A stretch of DNA of 64,000 nt from Cytobacillus horneckiae (GCF_002835735.1 NZ_PISD01000010.1:1-64000), one strand, 5' to 3'. Shown: positions 17,887 to 26,766, numbered from the stretch's first letter. The notes: a model not told the origin generated them from the letters alone. Made by a program: numbers and translations.

Positions 17887-18057
17887 CTATGCTGACACAA
17901 ATGTCATTCTAGCGATGACGGAATCCGTTTTCCACGAGTCTGTTAGTCTGTATATCCGATCAATAAATGTTCTGAATCCTTCTTGCATATTATTAAAAAA
18001 GAAAGTGGTTCCAAGTTCCATTCCTCGATAATTTTGTGCTGTAGCTACATGATGCAA
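17887..18057 (-). pseudogene. Unassigned coding-like remnant (56 codons)
   Basis: The minus strand holds an open frame beginning after a stop with LHHVATAQNYRGMELG, continuing through NNMQEGFRTFIDRIYRL and ending VIARMTFVSA*. Its composition is protein-like, yet it has no ATG near the start and no ribosome site. It looks like a piece of a decayed gene in the 560-base gap between the ABC operon and the DinB gene. No family recognised. Confidence 0.35.
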
Positions 18058-18264
18058 TTAAAGCAAATTTTACATTCAATAAACACGACAGGTTAATTAA
18101 AGAGGATATAAATATAAATTATCGAATGTCTTTATATTAAATCCTAAAAAAGGGGGAGGATTTATGATTGAAGAAGGTGATTAATGGCGTATCTTTGTAG
18201 AGAATGTAAAGAGAACAGCAATTTAAGTACCCACTTTCAGGGTAATAGAAAGGGAGAAAATCTC

Positions 18265-18780
18265 ATGAATAAATTAGTAAATGAAAATCTGGATGAAGCG
18301 AGAAATATACTGGTAAAGGAAATTGCTTCATTAAGTTATGTTCAATTTAATAATAAACCTGAAATGAATAAGTGGAGTATTGCTCAAGTTTGTCATCACT
18401 TAATCTTAGTGGAAGAGGCAACGATAAAGGCTATTTTATGGGGATTAAAAAAAAGTGAAAGTACACAAAAAGATCGTAAGGAAGTTAAGCAAGTATTATT
18501 GGATAGAACGAAGAAGATTAAAGCTCCAAAAATCGTTGAACCAGATGAAAAACCATTTGAAGTTCAGCAAATAATTAAGTTGTTAAACGCTTCGAGAGAA
18601 AGACTGCTAACTTTCCTTAATACTATTGAAGATAACTCCATATTGGCGAATAAATCAATGGAGCATCCTGCTTTGGGTGAATTACCTCTTGATCAATGGG
18701 TTGAACAAATTTATTTACATGAAGAGCGACACATAGAGCAAATAAAAGAGATAAAACTGCATATAGCAAACTTAGGTTAA
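18265..18780 (+). CDS. DinB family protein (DinB_2)
   Basis: From the ATG at 18265, which follows AGGGAG, the protein has about 171 residues and forms the four-helix DinB/YfiT fold. Histidines expected to bind a metal are visible in CHHLILVEE (about residue 45) and HEERHIEQI near the C-terminus. Members act in thiol-dependent chemistry or in unknown stress roles. The frame extends 27 codons upstream (MAYLCRECKEN...) without family similarity. Just before that, GGGGGAGG precedes a six-codon frame at 18163 (MIEEGD*), so the leader may be translated. The gene is isolated among decayed DNA. Confidence 0.8.
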   Translation: MNKLVNENLDEARNILVKEIASLSYVQFNNKPEMNKWSIAQVCHHLILVEEATIKAILWGLKKSESTQKDRKEVKQVLLDRTKKIKAPKIVEPDEKPFEVQQIIKLLNASRERLLTFLNTIEDNSILANKSMEHPALGELPLDQWVEQIYLHEERHIEQIKEIKLHIANLG

Positions 18781-18877
18781 TAAACTGATTCTTGTTTTAG
18801 AAATAGGAATCAAAATACCCATAAGGGATTTTCTAACATAATTTCAGTTGTAGAATCCCCTATTGCTGAATTTAAAG

Positions 18878-18907
18878 AGCGCTCTCAATCTATAGAGCGC
18901 TTTGAAT
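18878..18907 (+). terminator. Probable terminator after DinB gene
   Basis: AGCGCTCT and AGAGCGCT form a perfect 8-bp stem with an 8-base loop, followed by TTGAAT. The T-run is poor. Confidence 0.45.
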
Positions 18908-18969
18908 GATAATCTATCAATAGTATTCACTTTAATCCATCAAGCTTAACGTTTTTCCTTAATATGTAA

Positions 18970-19092
18970 TTAAAACCTCAATTACTATTCATCCAATTCA
19001 AAGAAGTTCCAGTTAGACCTGGACTTAAAACTACTGAATATATGAAAGAAAAATCAGTTGAGCTTTTTAAAAAATCCTTGCAAGGTATGTAG
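18970..19092 (+). pseudogene. C-terminal fragment of a lost gene
   Basis: A 40-codon frame opens after a stop and reads FKEVPVRPGLKTTEYMKEKS then ends LFKKSLQGM*. It has the look of an enzyme C-terminus with a helical amphipathic end, but no start or ribosome site. The rest of the gene is absent upstream. No family recognised. Confidence 0.4.
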
Positions 19093-19121
19093 TAATATGT
19101 GGTCAATGTATACATACCTTG
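19081..19121. terminator. Inverted repeat downstream of rlmCD
   Basis: CAAGGTATGTA and TACATACCTTG form an 11-bp stem with a loop of about 19 bases. It lies just beyond the rlmCD stop on the minus strand and at the end of the plus-strand fragment. Confidence 0.4.
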
Positions 19122-19134
19122 CTTAAAATGACTG

Positions 19135-20526
19135 TTATTTCAAAGTTAATTCCGTAACAGCTTCCACGTGTGCAGTTTGCGGGAACATGTCTACCGGCTG
19201 GATGCTGTTTACTTTGTACTTTTTATCAAGAATGGCAATATCTTTTGCCAATGTTGATGGATTGCATGAAACATATACAATTTTTTCAGGCTGAACTTTT
19301 AAGATTGTTTGCAGCAATTGCTGATCTAGCCCGGTTCTTGGAGGGTCAACAACAATTACATCAGGCTTCCATCCTTCTTTGACCCATTTTGGCATCCATT
19401 CCTCTGCTTTGCCAGTTACATATTGCGCATGGGTAACGCCGTGTTTTTTTGCATTCTTTTTCGCATCTTGAATGGATTCTTTAATGATATCCATTCCACG
19501 AATTTCACGGGCGCCATCTGCTAGCCATAAACCGATTGTGCCTACACCGCAATAGGCATCGACTACTTTTTCTTTTCCTGTAAGTGCGGCTGCTTTTTTC
19601 ACTTCATTATATAGCTTGACTGTTTGTTCAGGGTTCAATTGAAAGAAAGTGCGTGCAGATAGTTCAAATTCTATGTCCCCAAGCATTTCCTGTATGAACG
19701 CTTCTCCATCAAGATGCAGGCTTTCCTCACCAAAAATAAGTGACGTTTTTTGGCCGTTCACATTTTGAATGATTGATTTGACTGCCGGCAGGCGCTTTTT
19801 AATTTCTTCAATTATAAGGCTTTTTTTCGGCAAATCGCGTTTACTTGTAATCAAGACAATTTGCAGCTCGCCTGTTTGCACCCCTACTCTTGTTACGATT
19901 GTTCTCACAATTCCTTTTCTAGTCTTTTCATTATAAATTGGAATGTGTAAGTCCTGCAGTATCGATTTTACAGTTGTTGTTGCCTTAATCGTATGAGGCT
20001 GTTGAACTGTACAGTCTTCAATATCAATTAAATGATGGGTGTTCATGCTATATAGCCCCGCAATTACTTTGCCACCCTTTACACCAAGCTGGAATTGGCT
20101 TTTATTGCGATAACGCCATGGATCGTCCATTCCGATTGTCTCTTTTATATTCAGCTTTTCAAGGTTTAATTTCGTGTGCCTTTCAAGAGCTTGCTTTATA
20201 ATATCGCGCTTCTCTGCAAGCTGGCGATCATAGCGAAGGTGCTGAAGCTGGCAGCCACCGCATTCGCCAAATAACGGACATGGCGCTTGTACACGATAGG
20301 GAGATTTTTTACGGATTTTCTTGATTTTTGCTTCTGAAAATTTTGGATTTACTTTTGTTGCTTCAGCGACGACTTCCTCTCCTGGCAGCGCCCCAGGAAC
20401 GAAGACCACTTGCTTTTTAAAGTATCCGACACCCTCTCCATTAATTCCTAGACGTTTAATCGTTAACGGGAAGGTTTGCTTTAATTTTAATTTAGCCGTT
20501 TGTTCTTTATTCATTTGCTGTTTCAT
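19135..20526 (-). CDS. rlmCD: 23S rRNA (uracil-C5)-methyltransferase RlmCD (RumA family)
   Basis: 463 residues. An N-terminal TRAM domain (about 15-75: [20 protein letters not shown]) binds RNA. A four-cysteine iron-sulfur cluster follows ([15 protein letters not shown] plus the later Cys). The SAM-dependent methyltransferase domain has [16 protein letters not shown] and VVDPPRTGL, with the nucleophile Cys in [13 protein letters not shown]. In B. subtilis one such enzyme (YfjO) makes m5U747 and m5U1939. The next gene upstream is an AlkA-type glycosylase on the same strand, as in the B. subtilis yfjO-yfjP order. The start is ATG. Confidence 0.95.
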   Translation of the reverse strand: MKQQMNKEQTAKLKLKQTFPLTIKRLGINGEGVGYFKKQVVFVPGALPGEEVVAEATKVNPKFSEAKIKKIRKKSPYRVQAPCPLFGECGGCQLQHLRYDRQLAEKRDIIKQALERHTKLNLEKLNIKETIGMDDPWRYRNKSQFQLGVKGGKVIAGLYSMNTHHLIDIEDCTVQQPHTIKATTTVKSILQDLHIPIYNEKTRKGIVRTIVTRVGVQTGELQIVLITSKRDLPKKSLIIEEIKKRLPAVKSIIQNVNGQKTSLIFGEESLHLDGEAFIQEMLGDIEFELSARTFFQLNPEQTVKLYNEVKKAAALTGKEKVVDAYCGVGTIGLWLADGAREIRGMDIIKESIQDAKKNAKKHGVTHAQYVTGKAEEWMPKWVKEGWKPDVIVVDPPRTGLDQQLLQTILKVQPEKIVYVSCNPSTLAKDIAILDKKYKVNSIQPVDMFPQTAHVEAVTELTLK

Positions 20527-20546
20527 TGGGATTTATCACTCCAAAT

Positions 20547-21407
20547 TTATTCAATGCTTCTCCATAAATATAGGGAAGCATAGCTAAGATAAGGGTGCCA
20601 GTCCTTTGCATAGTCTTCCATTTCGGCATATGTCGGCTTAGCTTCTAATTGATAATGTTTTTTTAATGCATTTTGAATACCTATATCTGCTAAAGGATAG
20701 AGATTTGGTCTGCCGAGGCCAAACATAAGAAAGTTCTGGACAGTCCATGGTCCGACTCCTCGCAATTTGATTAGTTTATCATGAATATCTGCATCAGACA
20801 TATTTTTTAATTTTTCAAAGTCTAATTGTCCGTCCATAACTGCTGTCGCCACACCGATGGCATATTCTGCTTTTCTGCCGCTGAATTGAAGCTCCCGCAA
20901 TTCCTCTACCTTTATCTGTGCCAGTTTTTCCGGCTGAGGGTAAAACCATGCTCCATCTTGCTGAAATCCGAAAGTTTTCACAAATCTCTCCGTTAACGTA
21001 TGAGCAAATTTTAGATTCAATTGCTGATGCACAATACACTTTAACAAACAGCTGTATGGATCAAAGTCTAATACAAGCGGTGTGCCGTAATGTGCAGTAA
21101 ATAGCTCCTTTAAATCAGTTTGCTGAAAATGATTATAAATACCATCTAAAGGGAGGTGCCATTTAAACAGCTCCTTTAGCCGGTCTAGGGCTTGCTCCTT
21201 CAGGGAATGTTCTATTCCTGATATTTCAAATGCGGGATGATCTGTTGTGCCGATGGCAGTTACTTCGGCTACAATCGGCTCATTCTTTATCATCATCGGG
21301 ACTTTCACTGCCCGTTTCTGCAAATCGACATGATGGAGCGGATCCATTTTTAAGCGGTCCAATACGAGATCAAAGTTATATGGCCCTTGTATATTTATTG
21401 TTTCCAC
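20547..21407 (-). CDS. DNA-3-methyladenine glycosylase II-like protein (AlkA family, HhH-GPD)
   Basis: 286 residues. An N-terminal AlkA_N-like region is followed by the helix-hairpin-helix GPD domain, with KLIKLRGVGPWTVQNFLMFG (about 205-225) and the catalytic Asp in YPLADIGIQ about 20 residues later. The enzyme removes alkylated purines from DNA. It corresponds in position to B. subtilis yfjP. The start codon is GTG, nine bases after AAAGGACGG. It lies 20 bases upstream of rlmCD and probably shares its transcript. Confidence 0.9.
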   Translation of the reverse strand: METINIQGPYNFDLVLDRLKMDPLHHVDLQKRAVKVPMMIKNEPIVAEVTAIGTTDHPAFEISGIEHSLKEQALDRLKELFKWHLPLDGIYNHFQQTDLKELFTAHYGTPLVLDFDPYSCLLKCIVHQQLNLKFAHTLTERFVKTFGFQQDGAWFYPQPEKLAQIKVEELRELQFSGRKAEYAIGVATAVMDGQLDFEKLKNMSDADIHDKLIKLRGVGPWTVQNFLMFGLGRPNLYPLADIGIQNALKKHYQLEAKPTYAEMEDYAKDWHPYLSYASLYLWRSIE

Positions 21408-21455
21408 AACGATTTCCGTCCTTTATTGTTTTCCTCGTATTATAGCATTTTTCAT

Positions 21456-21490
21456 AAAAAAAACCGACCTTCTCATGATGATCGGTTTTG
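21456..21490 (-). terminator. Terminator of pdaA
   Basis: AAAACCGA and TCGGTTTT form a stem around a loop, with an AAAAAAA run on the plus strand that becomes T-rich downstream of pdaA on the minus strand. Confidence 0.65.
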
Positions 21491-21499
21491 AGTGTTTTC

Positions 21500-22288
21500 T
21501 TAATATAGCATAGGCTCATGTATTGCTTGGCTCCACATTAAGTCATCCAATGTTTTAAAGGTGTACCCACGTTTTTTCAAATCTTTGATTGCTTTTTCTA
21601 GCGCATCTGCATTGTCTTTAGAAACAGTATGCAACAGCAAAATACTTCCCGGGTGTATTTGCTTCATTATATTGTCATAAGAATATTGCCAGCCCCGCTG
21701 CTGATCCGTTTTCCAATCAACATAAGCTAGCGACCAGAAAATATGGGCATAGCCTTCTTCCTTAGCTAGCGCCAGTGTTCTTTCACTAAAGATTCCTCGA
21801 GGCGGACGCAAATATGGCATTTCCTTAATACCTGTGAGCTTTTCAGTTTGCACCCGAACCTTTTCCAGTTCATTCGTAAACTTTTCTCTGCTGACAGTCG
21901 TCATGTCAGGATGGGTCCATGAATGATTTCCTATCGTATGCCCCTCTGCAGCCATCCTTTTTACAAGATCAGGTGCTGTATTTAAATAATGTCCAGTAAT
22001 GAAAAAGGCTGCTGGTACTTGTTCTTTTTTTAGAACATCTAAAATTTGCCCTGTATACCCGTTTTCATAACCATTATCGAATGTAAGATATATATCTTTT
22101 TTATGTGAACTCCCCTTATATACTGCTCCATGTCTTTCTAAAAGCACATCTAGCTGCTTGCCCGCTTCTGCAGGCACTTCATTTTCAGCTTTTTTGATTC
22201 CCCAATGGACCGGTGAATTCCCGTACTCAGCATGAGCAGGAGTACAAACAATAAATAACGCGAAAAATAATAAAATTATTTTTTTCAT
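21500..22288 (-). CDS. pdaA: Peptidoglycan N-acetylmuramic acid deacetylase PdaA (spore cortex)
   Basis: 262 residues with a signal peptide (MKKIILLFFALFIVCTPAHA). The NodB polysaccharide deacetylase domain covers about 60-250: IYLTFDNGYE (the usual metal Asp pair is DN, characteristic of PdaA), HTIGNHSWTHPD, LRPPRGIFS, and the late motif SILLLHTVSKDN. PdaA removes the N-acetyl group from muramic acid after amidase action, a step towards muramic delta-lactam in spore cortex, so it supports a sporulating host. It corresponds to yfjS in the conserved block. ATG follows AGGAGG; expression in the forespore is expected from the family. Confidence 0.95.
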   Translation of the reverse strand: MKKIILLFFALFIVCTPAHAEYGNSPVHWGIKKAENEVPAEAGKQLDVLLERHGAVYKGSSHKKDIYLTFDNGYENGYTGQILDVLKKEQVPAAFFITGHYLNTAPDLVKRMAAEGHTIGNHSWTHPDMTTVSREKFTNELEKVRVQTEKLTGIKEMPYLRPPRGIFSERTLALAKEEGYAHIFWSLAYVDWKTDQQRGWQYSYDNIMKQIHPGSILLLHTVSKDNADALEKAIKDLKKRGYTFKTLDDLMWSQAIHEPMLY

Positions 22289-22361
22289 GAGGTAATCCTC
22301 CTGTTTTTCTTATTGTTTGTACTATGGGAAAAAATCATGCGATGATAAAAGTTTCCATTTT

Positions 22362-22394
22362 AAAAGGGAGGCACCCAGTTGGCCTCCCTTTTGT
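22362..22394 (-). terminator. Terminator of fumA
   Basis: AAGGGAGGC and GCCTCCCTT form a 9-bp GC-rich stem, ending in TTTTAAAA on the minus strand just after the fumarase stop. Confidence 0.8.
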
Positions 22395-22401
22395 TCAATC
22401 A

Positions 22402-23952
22402 TTAAAATACGCGTTCTTTAAATTGAGCCAGCTTTTCTAGAGATGATTTATCAACATCTTTATGGAGGCTGTTTCCATGAGAATCCATTGTTACTACTGC
22501 TGTAAAGCCTTCGACTTTAAGATGCCACATTGCTTCAGGAATTCCAAAGTTCATTAAGTCGACACCTTCAACAGCTTTAATGCAGTCTGCGTAGTATTGA
22601 GCGGCACCGCCAATAGCATTTAAGTAAACTCCGCCATGCTCTTCAAGGGCTTTAAGTGTTTTCGGCCCCATTCCGCCTTTACCAATCACTGCACGAATAC
22701 CGAATTTTTTCATAATATCGCCTTGATAAGGTTCTTCTCGAATGCTTGTTGTCGGACCGGCTGCCTTCACATGCCACTGACCTTCATCATCTTGCATCAT
22801 AACTGGGCCGCAATGGTATATTACCTGGCCGTTAAGGTCAACTGGCGCATCATTTTCCATTAAGTGATGATGGATTGCATCACGGCCAGTGTACATTCTG
22901 CCGTTGATTTGTACAACATCGCCAACTTTCAGCTCACGGATTTGTTCTTCTGTAATTGGCGCTTGCAGCGTTACTACTTTTGATTCTTCAACTGTCTCTG
23001 CAGCTGCTGCTGACTCTTTTTCAGCTTCAGATGCAAAGTCGATTTTTTCTCCTTCTTGGTACATCCATTCGCTGATTTCACCCGTTTCAGGGTGAACAGC
23101 TACGCCTAGACGGCGATAAGCCCAGCAATTGTATGCAACAGAAACGAAGAAGCTTGCAGGAATACGGTTCATTACGCCAACTTTACAGCCTAGAAGAGTT
23201 GTTTCGCCGCCAAAGCCCATTGTACCGATTCCTAGTTCATTCGCATGCTCCATGACGTATTCTTCAAGCTTGCGTAAATCTTCGTTAGGGTTAACGTCCT
23301 CAACTGAACGGAAAAGCTGTTCTTTCGCAAGGTCGTATCCAGATGAGCGGTCTCCTCCGATGCCTACACCAATAAAACCGGCGCTGCAGCCTTGCCCTTG
23401 TGCCTGATAGACAGAATGCATGATGCATTTGCGGATGCCATCAAGGTCACGTCCTGCTCTTCCTAAGCCTTCTAGCTCAGTTGGCAAGCTGTATTGAATG
23501 TTTTTATTTTCACATCCGCCGCCTTTTAGAATAAGACGGACATCTATATAATCTTTTTCCCATTGATCGAATTTAATGACAGGTGTGCCTCCGCCTAAGT
23601 TGTCGCCGCTGTTGGCGCCTGTTAGTGAATCAACAGAGTTTGGACGAAGTTTCCCATTTTTTGTAGCTAGAGCAATCGCATGTTTAATCGCTTCTTTTAT
23701 TTGAAGCTGATTTACACCAACTGGCGTTTTGATTTTAAAAGTCGGCAATCCTGTATCCTGACAAATCGGTGATACATTTTCATCCGCCATTGAAATATTA
23801 TTTGTGATTGTTGCCAAGCTCATTGCAGATCGAGTGCCTGCACTTTCCTTTGCCTTAGCTGCCTTAATTGCACGACGTACGTCCTTCGGCAAATTCGTCG
23901 AAGTTTCTACAATCAAGTCATACATACTCGCTTGTAATTTCTCCATATTCAT
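22402..23952 (-). CDS. fumA: Fumarate hydratase class I, iron-sulfur (single chain)
   Basis: About 516 residues. The N-terminal alpha domain (about 1-290) carries the cluster cysteines in ENVSPICQDTG, GGGCENK and QGQGCSAGFIGVGIGGDR. The C-terminal beta domain (about 345-510) has GRDAIHHHLM and TSIREEPYQGD. It hydrates fumarate to malate in the TCA cycle with an oxygen-sensitive [4Fe-4S] cluster. A Ser/Ala/Glu linker (ESAAAAETVEE) joins the halves. The open frame reaches 23994, but ATG 23952 (MNMEKLQASMYDLIVETSTN) matches the family start; ATG 23946 is also possible. It is a single gene with its own terminator. Many Bacilli carry only class II FumC here, so this is an addition relative to B. 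subtilis. Confidence 0.93.
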   Translation of the reverse strand: MNMEKLQASMYDLIVETSTNLPKDVRRAIKAAKAKESAGTRSAMSLATITNNISMADENVSPICQDTGLPTFKIKTPVGVNQLQIKEAIKHAIALATKNGKLRPNSVDSLTGANSGDNLGGGTPVIKFDQWEKDYIDVRLILKGGGCENKNIQYSLPTELEGLGRAGRDLDGIRKCIMHSVYQAQGQGCSAGFIGVGIGGDRSSGYDLAKEQLFRSVEDVNPNEDLRKLEEYVMEHANELGIGTMGFGGETTLLGCKVGVMNRIPASFFVSVAYNCWAYRRLGVAVHPETGEISEWMYQEGEKIDFASEAEKESAAAAETVEESKVVTLQAPITEEQIRELKVGDVVQINGRMYTGRDAIHHHLMENDAPVDLNGQVIYHCGPVMMQDDEGQWHVKAAGPTTSIREEPYQGDIMKKFGIRAVIGKGGMGPKTLKALEEHGGVYLNAIGGAAQYYADCIKAVEGVDLMNFGIPEAMWHLKVEGFTAVVTMDSHGNSLHKDVDKSSLEKLAQFKERVF

Positions 23953-24102
23953 CTCTTTAATATTCCCCTTTCCCTTTGCTACCATCAAAAACAAACCCTT
24001 ATGTGAAAATTAGAATTATTATCGTATATCATTATAACCCTATCCTCCAACGATGGAAAGACAAAGCTTTGCTCATGCAGGAGCATCACCTTTAAACAAA
24101 AT

Positions 24103-24147
24103 AATGTCGAAACCTGTCGGTGACAGGCACCGACAGGTTTCGACATT
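24103..24147. repeat. Perfect 20-bp inverted repeat (REP/MITE-like, GGTGACAGGCACC type)
   Basis: AATGTCGAAACCTGTCGGTG at 24103-24122, a 5-base loop ACAGG, then its exact complement at 24128-24147. A degenerate relative occurs at 24426-24472. Elements with this CCTGTCGGTGACAGG core are dispersed in Bacillaceae genomes and are thought to be moved by REP-associated transposases; none is encoded nearby. Confidence 0.7.
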
Positions 24148-24166
24148 AACTTTAATTTATCATTTT

Positions 24167-24346
24167 TTAATCGCGGTTTTTGAATTCGCGCACTTTGGAT
24201 TCAAGGTCGTCAATCATTTCTATTAGACGGTCAATATCCTCTAATTCAGTGTTTTCTGGTTCTATTGCGTCAAGCACATCCATAAACATATTTAAACGTT
24301 GCTTTAGGAAAACAACTTGGTTGTCTTTATTTTGTATAGGATTACC
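24167..24346 (-). CDS. SE1561 family small protein
   Basis: About 59 residues from a TTG start (24346) placed eight bases after AAAGGAG. An out-of-frame ATG and upstream codons to 24406 do not fit the family. The sequence NPIQNKDNQVVFLKQRLNMF and the acidic helix ENTELEDIDRLIEMIDDLES match the SE1561 family of Firmicutes. It is helical, soluble and of unknown function. In B. subtilis the comparable gene (yfjT) is near pdaA. Here it is bracketed by two related palindromic repeats. Confidence 0.75.
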   Translation of the reverse strand, partial: GNPIQNKDNQVVFLKQRLNMFMDVLDAIEPENTELEDIDRLIEMIDDLESKVREFKNRD

Positions 24347-24425
24347 CAAATCATTCGCTCCTTTCATTACAAATAACATCCTACCCGAAAATCTAAAAGG
24401 ATGCAATCAGCATTTCCGCTGCCAT

Positions 24426-24472
24426 TGTCGAAATTTGTAGGTGACAGGTACCGAAGTTTATGGTTGACAGAT
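24426..24472. repeat. Degenerate copy of the GGTGACAGG palindromic element
   Basis: ATTGTCGAAATTTGTAGGTG, then ACAGGTACCGAAGTTTATGG and TTGACAG follow the order of the perfect element at 24103 but with several mismatches. It lies immediately upstream of the SE1561 gene, on the other side from the first copy. Confidence 0.5.
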
Positions 24473-24523
24473 TGCGCAGTTAGATGAATAATGACTACAG
24501 ATTTGTTTTTAAGGAGTTTTTGT

Positions 24524-25654
24524 ATGATTTCTCAAACTTTGCCGATTTCACCTGCTTATGATCCATGGGAAGCTTATATGGATATGGATGAATTCGGAAA
24601 ATTAACTTTATCAAATATAGAATTTACAACCACTGTATTGTGTAATATGCGTTGTGAACATTGTGCTGTGGGCTATACCCTTCAGCCTAAAGATCCAAAT
24701 GGGCTTCCTGTTGATTTATTATTGAGGCGGCTAGAGGAAATTCCTCATCTTCGCTCTTTATCAATTACAGGTGGAGAGCCGATGCTTTCAAAAAAATCTG
24801 TAGAAAATTACGTTATCCCGCTTTTTAAGTTTGCCCATGAAAGAGGAATACGCACACAGATCAACTCAAACTTAACCCTCGATCGCGGTAAATACGATAG
24901 TATTATTCCCTATTTAGATGTATTACATATCTCACATAACTGGGGAACAGAGGAAGATTTTATTGAAGGCGGCTTCGCGATGATGGAGCGAAAGCCAACT
25001 GTACAGCAGCGGCAGGTGTTATTCAATAGAATGATTGAAAACAGCCGCGAGCTCGTACAAGCAGGTGTAATGGTATCAGCTGAGACCATGCTCAATAAGC
25101 GGACGCTCCCACACCTTGAACACATTCATAAACAAATAACAGAAGAAATGCTTTGTCAAAGACATGAAGTGCACCCAATGTATCCGTCAGATTTCGCTTC
25201 TTCCCTTAAAACCTTATCATTAGAAGAAATGCGGAAGGCCATTCATCATCTACTTGATATTCGCAAAGAAGAAACATGGATGCTTTTCGGTACATTGCCA
25301 TTTTATCCGTGCAGCGCTACAAAAGATGACCTTGAGCTCTTACAGAGACTGTATTCTTCCAAAAATGTGACAGTTAGGAACGACCCTGATGGACGTTCAA
25401 GACTTAACGTTAACATTTTCACAGGAGATGTTATCGTGACTGACTTTGGCGACACACCGCCGCTTGGCAATATCCAAACGGATAAGCTCCCAGATGTATT
25501 TAATACATGGATGGACACAAAGCTTGCCAAATCTTTAAACTGCCATTGTTCAGAAGTACGCTGCCTTGGACCAAATGTATTAGTTAAAGACAGCTATTAT
25601 AAAAATATTGACTTTCAGTCAAGAGAGGCAAATGTTTCAGCCGTAATAAAATAA
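24524..25654 (+). CDS. yfkAB: Radical SAM/CxCxxxxC motif protein YfkAB
   Basis: About 376 residues. The radical SAM cluster motif is CNMRCEHC near residue 40, followed by the GGEPML motif near 85. The C-terminus holds the second cysteine signature CHCSEVRCLG that names the YfkAB family. The protein is expected to cleave S-adenosylmethionine to a radical and act on an unknown substrate, perhaps a protein or peptide. ATG 24524 follows AAGGAG; the frame extends 11 codons further without a site. It is the first plus-strand gene of the yfk block, and in B. subtilis the locus is annotated as yfkA and yfkB. Confidence 0.93.
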   Translation: MISQTLPISPAYDPWEAYMDMDEFGKLTLSNIEFTTTVLCNMRCEHCAVGYTLQPKDPNGLPVDLLLRRLEEIPHLRSLSITGGEPMLSKKSVENYVIPLFKFAHERGIRTQINSNLTLDRGKYDSIIPYLDVLHISHNWGTEEDFIEGGFAMMERKPTVQQRQVLFNRMIENSRELVQAGVMVSAETMLNKRTLPHLEHIHKQITEEMLCQRHEVHPMYPSDFASSLKTLSLEEMRKAIHHLLDIRKEETWMLFGTLPFYPCSATKDDLELLQRLYSSKNVTVRNDPDGRSRLNVNIFTGDVIVTDFGDTPPLGNIQTDKLPDVFNTWMDTKLAKSLNCHCSEVRCLGPNVLVKDSYYKNIDFQSREANVSAVIK

Positions 25655-25666
25655 TTATTTTCCATG

Positions 25667-25702
25667 ATGCCCTGCTTAATATTAAGCCAGGGCATTTTTT
25701 TG
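25667..25702 (+). terminator. Terminator of yfkAB
   Basis: ATGCCCTGCTTA and TAAGCCAGGGCAT form a near-perfect stem followed by TTTTTTTG. Confidence 0.85.
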
Positions 25703-25729
25703 TTACACAAATAATCCTCACAACTAAAA

Positions 25730-25760
25730 AACACCGCCGGGATATAAATCACCGGCGGCA
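25730..25760 (-). terminator. Terminator of yfkD
   Basis: On the minus strand GCCGCCGG and CCGGCGGT form a GC-rich stem followed by GTTTTTTAG. Confidence 0.8.
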
Positions 25761-25796
25761 TTATATTCACTTTTCTACTTTGAATTTTGCCGCTTT

Positions 25797-26648
25797 CTAA
25801 CGCGGCCTTTCTGAAACAACAAACCCATAAGAAATGTGATCCTGAATAGGAATCCACGCACCTATTCCTTGGGAAGTGATGTTTTTCACAACAATCATCT
25901 TTTTATTACCTTTCAGCATTAAATATACTTCGCCGTAAGTTACCTTCCCTTTTTCATTGATTGCTGGCGCATAAGCATATAAATAACCTAATCGATTAAT
26001 AGCAACATGATATTTATGATCTTTTTTTGTACCAGCACCAATAATCGTTTCAAATGCTAACGGAAGACCGGTTTTTTCAGTTGCTTTTAGCAGCATCATA
26101 TTTTTCACATCAGCCGAATGAGGAATTTTGGCTGTTAAGCCCCCTCTTACTACCTTTTGCATTTCTTGTACATAATGAATTTGGTAAATAGCATTGCCGC
26201 CGCGGTTATCAAAATAATTCGTATTTACCTTTTGGTATTCCCAATTCGGTGAAGTCTCTGCTGATTCATAATTTAGCGGCCATTGCCCTAAATAAACAAT
26301 CGCTCTGTATCCTACTGCAAAAGGAGTGCTATTGACGGTTGTTTCATTCAACATCCGGATTAAATCTGGATTTTCAATCTTAATTTTAGAAGAATCAATC
26401 AGTTCTTGTGTCAATTCACTCGGCTGCAATGTAGGCATGTCCTGAGCAGGATTCGGATAAGTATTTTCTTTTGTTATATTTAACACGGAACTCGGAATGG
26501 GTATACCTACCTGTTCCCTTTCTTCCTTCTGCTTCACTTCCTTCTTATCAGCCTTCTCTGCAAAAGCAACAGGCTGAACAAGCATGCTTCCCATAAGGGC
26601 AATGATTATCGTCAAGAGTAATTTCTTCATTACACTTGCTCCTTTCAT
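25797..26648 (-). CDS. yfkD: YfkD family exported protein
   Basis: 283 residues. An N-terminal signal peptide (LLLTIIIALMGSMLVQPVAFA, cleavage near residue 30) leads to a Lys/Glu-rich segment and the YfkD domain (KENTYPNPAQDMPTLQPSEL onward to GAWIPIQDHISYGFVVSERP). The family is restricted to Bacilli and has no known activity. Position between yfkAB and chaA matches B. subtilis. The frame ends at the C-terminal Arg and the gene is monocistronic with its own terminator. Confidence 0.85.
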   Translation of the reverse strand: MKGASVMKKLLLTIIIALMGSMLVQPVAFAEKADKKEVKQKEEREQVGIPIPSSVLNITKENTYPNPAQDMPTLQPSELTQELIDSSKIKIENPDLIRMLNETTVNSTPFAVGYRAIVYLGQWPLNYESAETSPNWEYQKVNTNYFDNRGGNAIYQIHYVQEMQKVVRGGLTAKIPHSADVKNMMLLKATEKTGLPLAFETIIGAGTKKDHKYHVAINRLGYLYAYAPAINEKGKVTYGEVYLMLKGNKKMIVVKNITSQGIGAWIPIQDHISYGFVVSERPR

Positions 26649-26737
26649 TTCATTCGTTTTCGTTAGTTTTTTCGTAGTTCCATCATATTATCCTCATTGT
26701 CTTATAAAAATGTAATACTTTTGTAAAAATCTGAATA

Positions 26738-26766
26738 TTTACAATTTTATAATTTTGTTTTATAAT
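26738..26766 (+). promoter_or_regulatory. Strong sigma-A promoter in the yfkD-chaA gap
   Basis: TTTACA (26738-26743), a 17-base spacer, then TATAAT (26761-26766) on the plus strand. No annotated plus-strand gene follows for 1.3 kb, but a terminator lies at 26917-26950. Confidence 0.65.

Noticed and set aside
23129-23407. Plus-strand frame of 92 codons inside fumA
   Set aside because: It is the complement of conserved fumarase sequence and has unlikely composition (Pro/Ser-rich), so it is a shadow frame.
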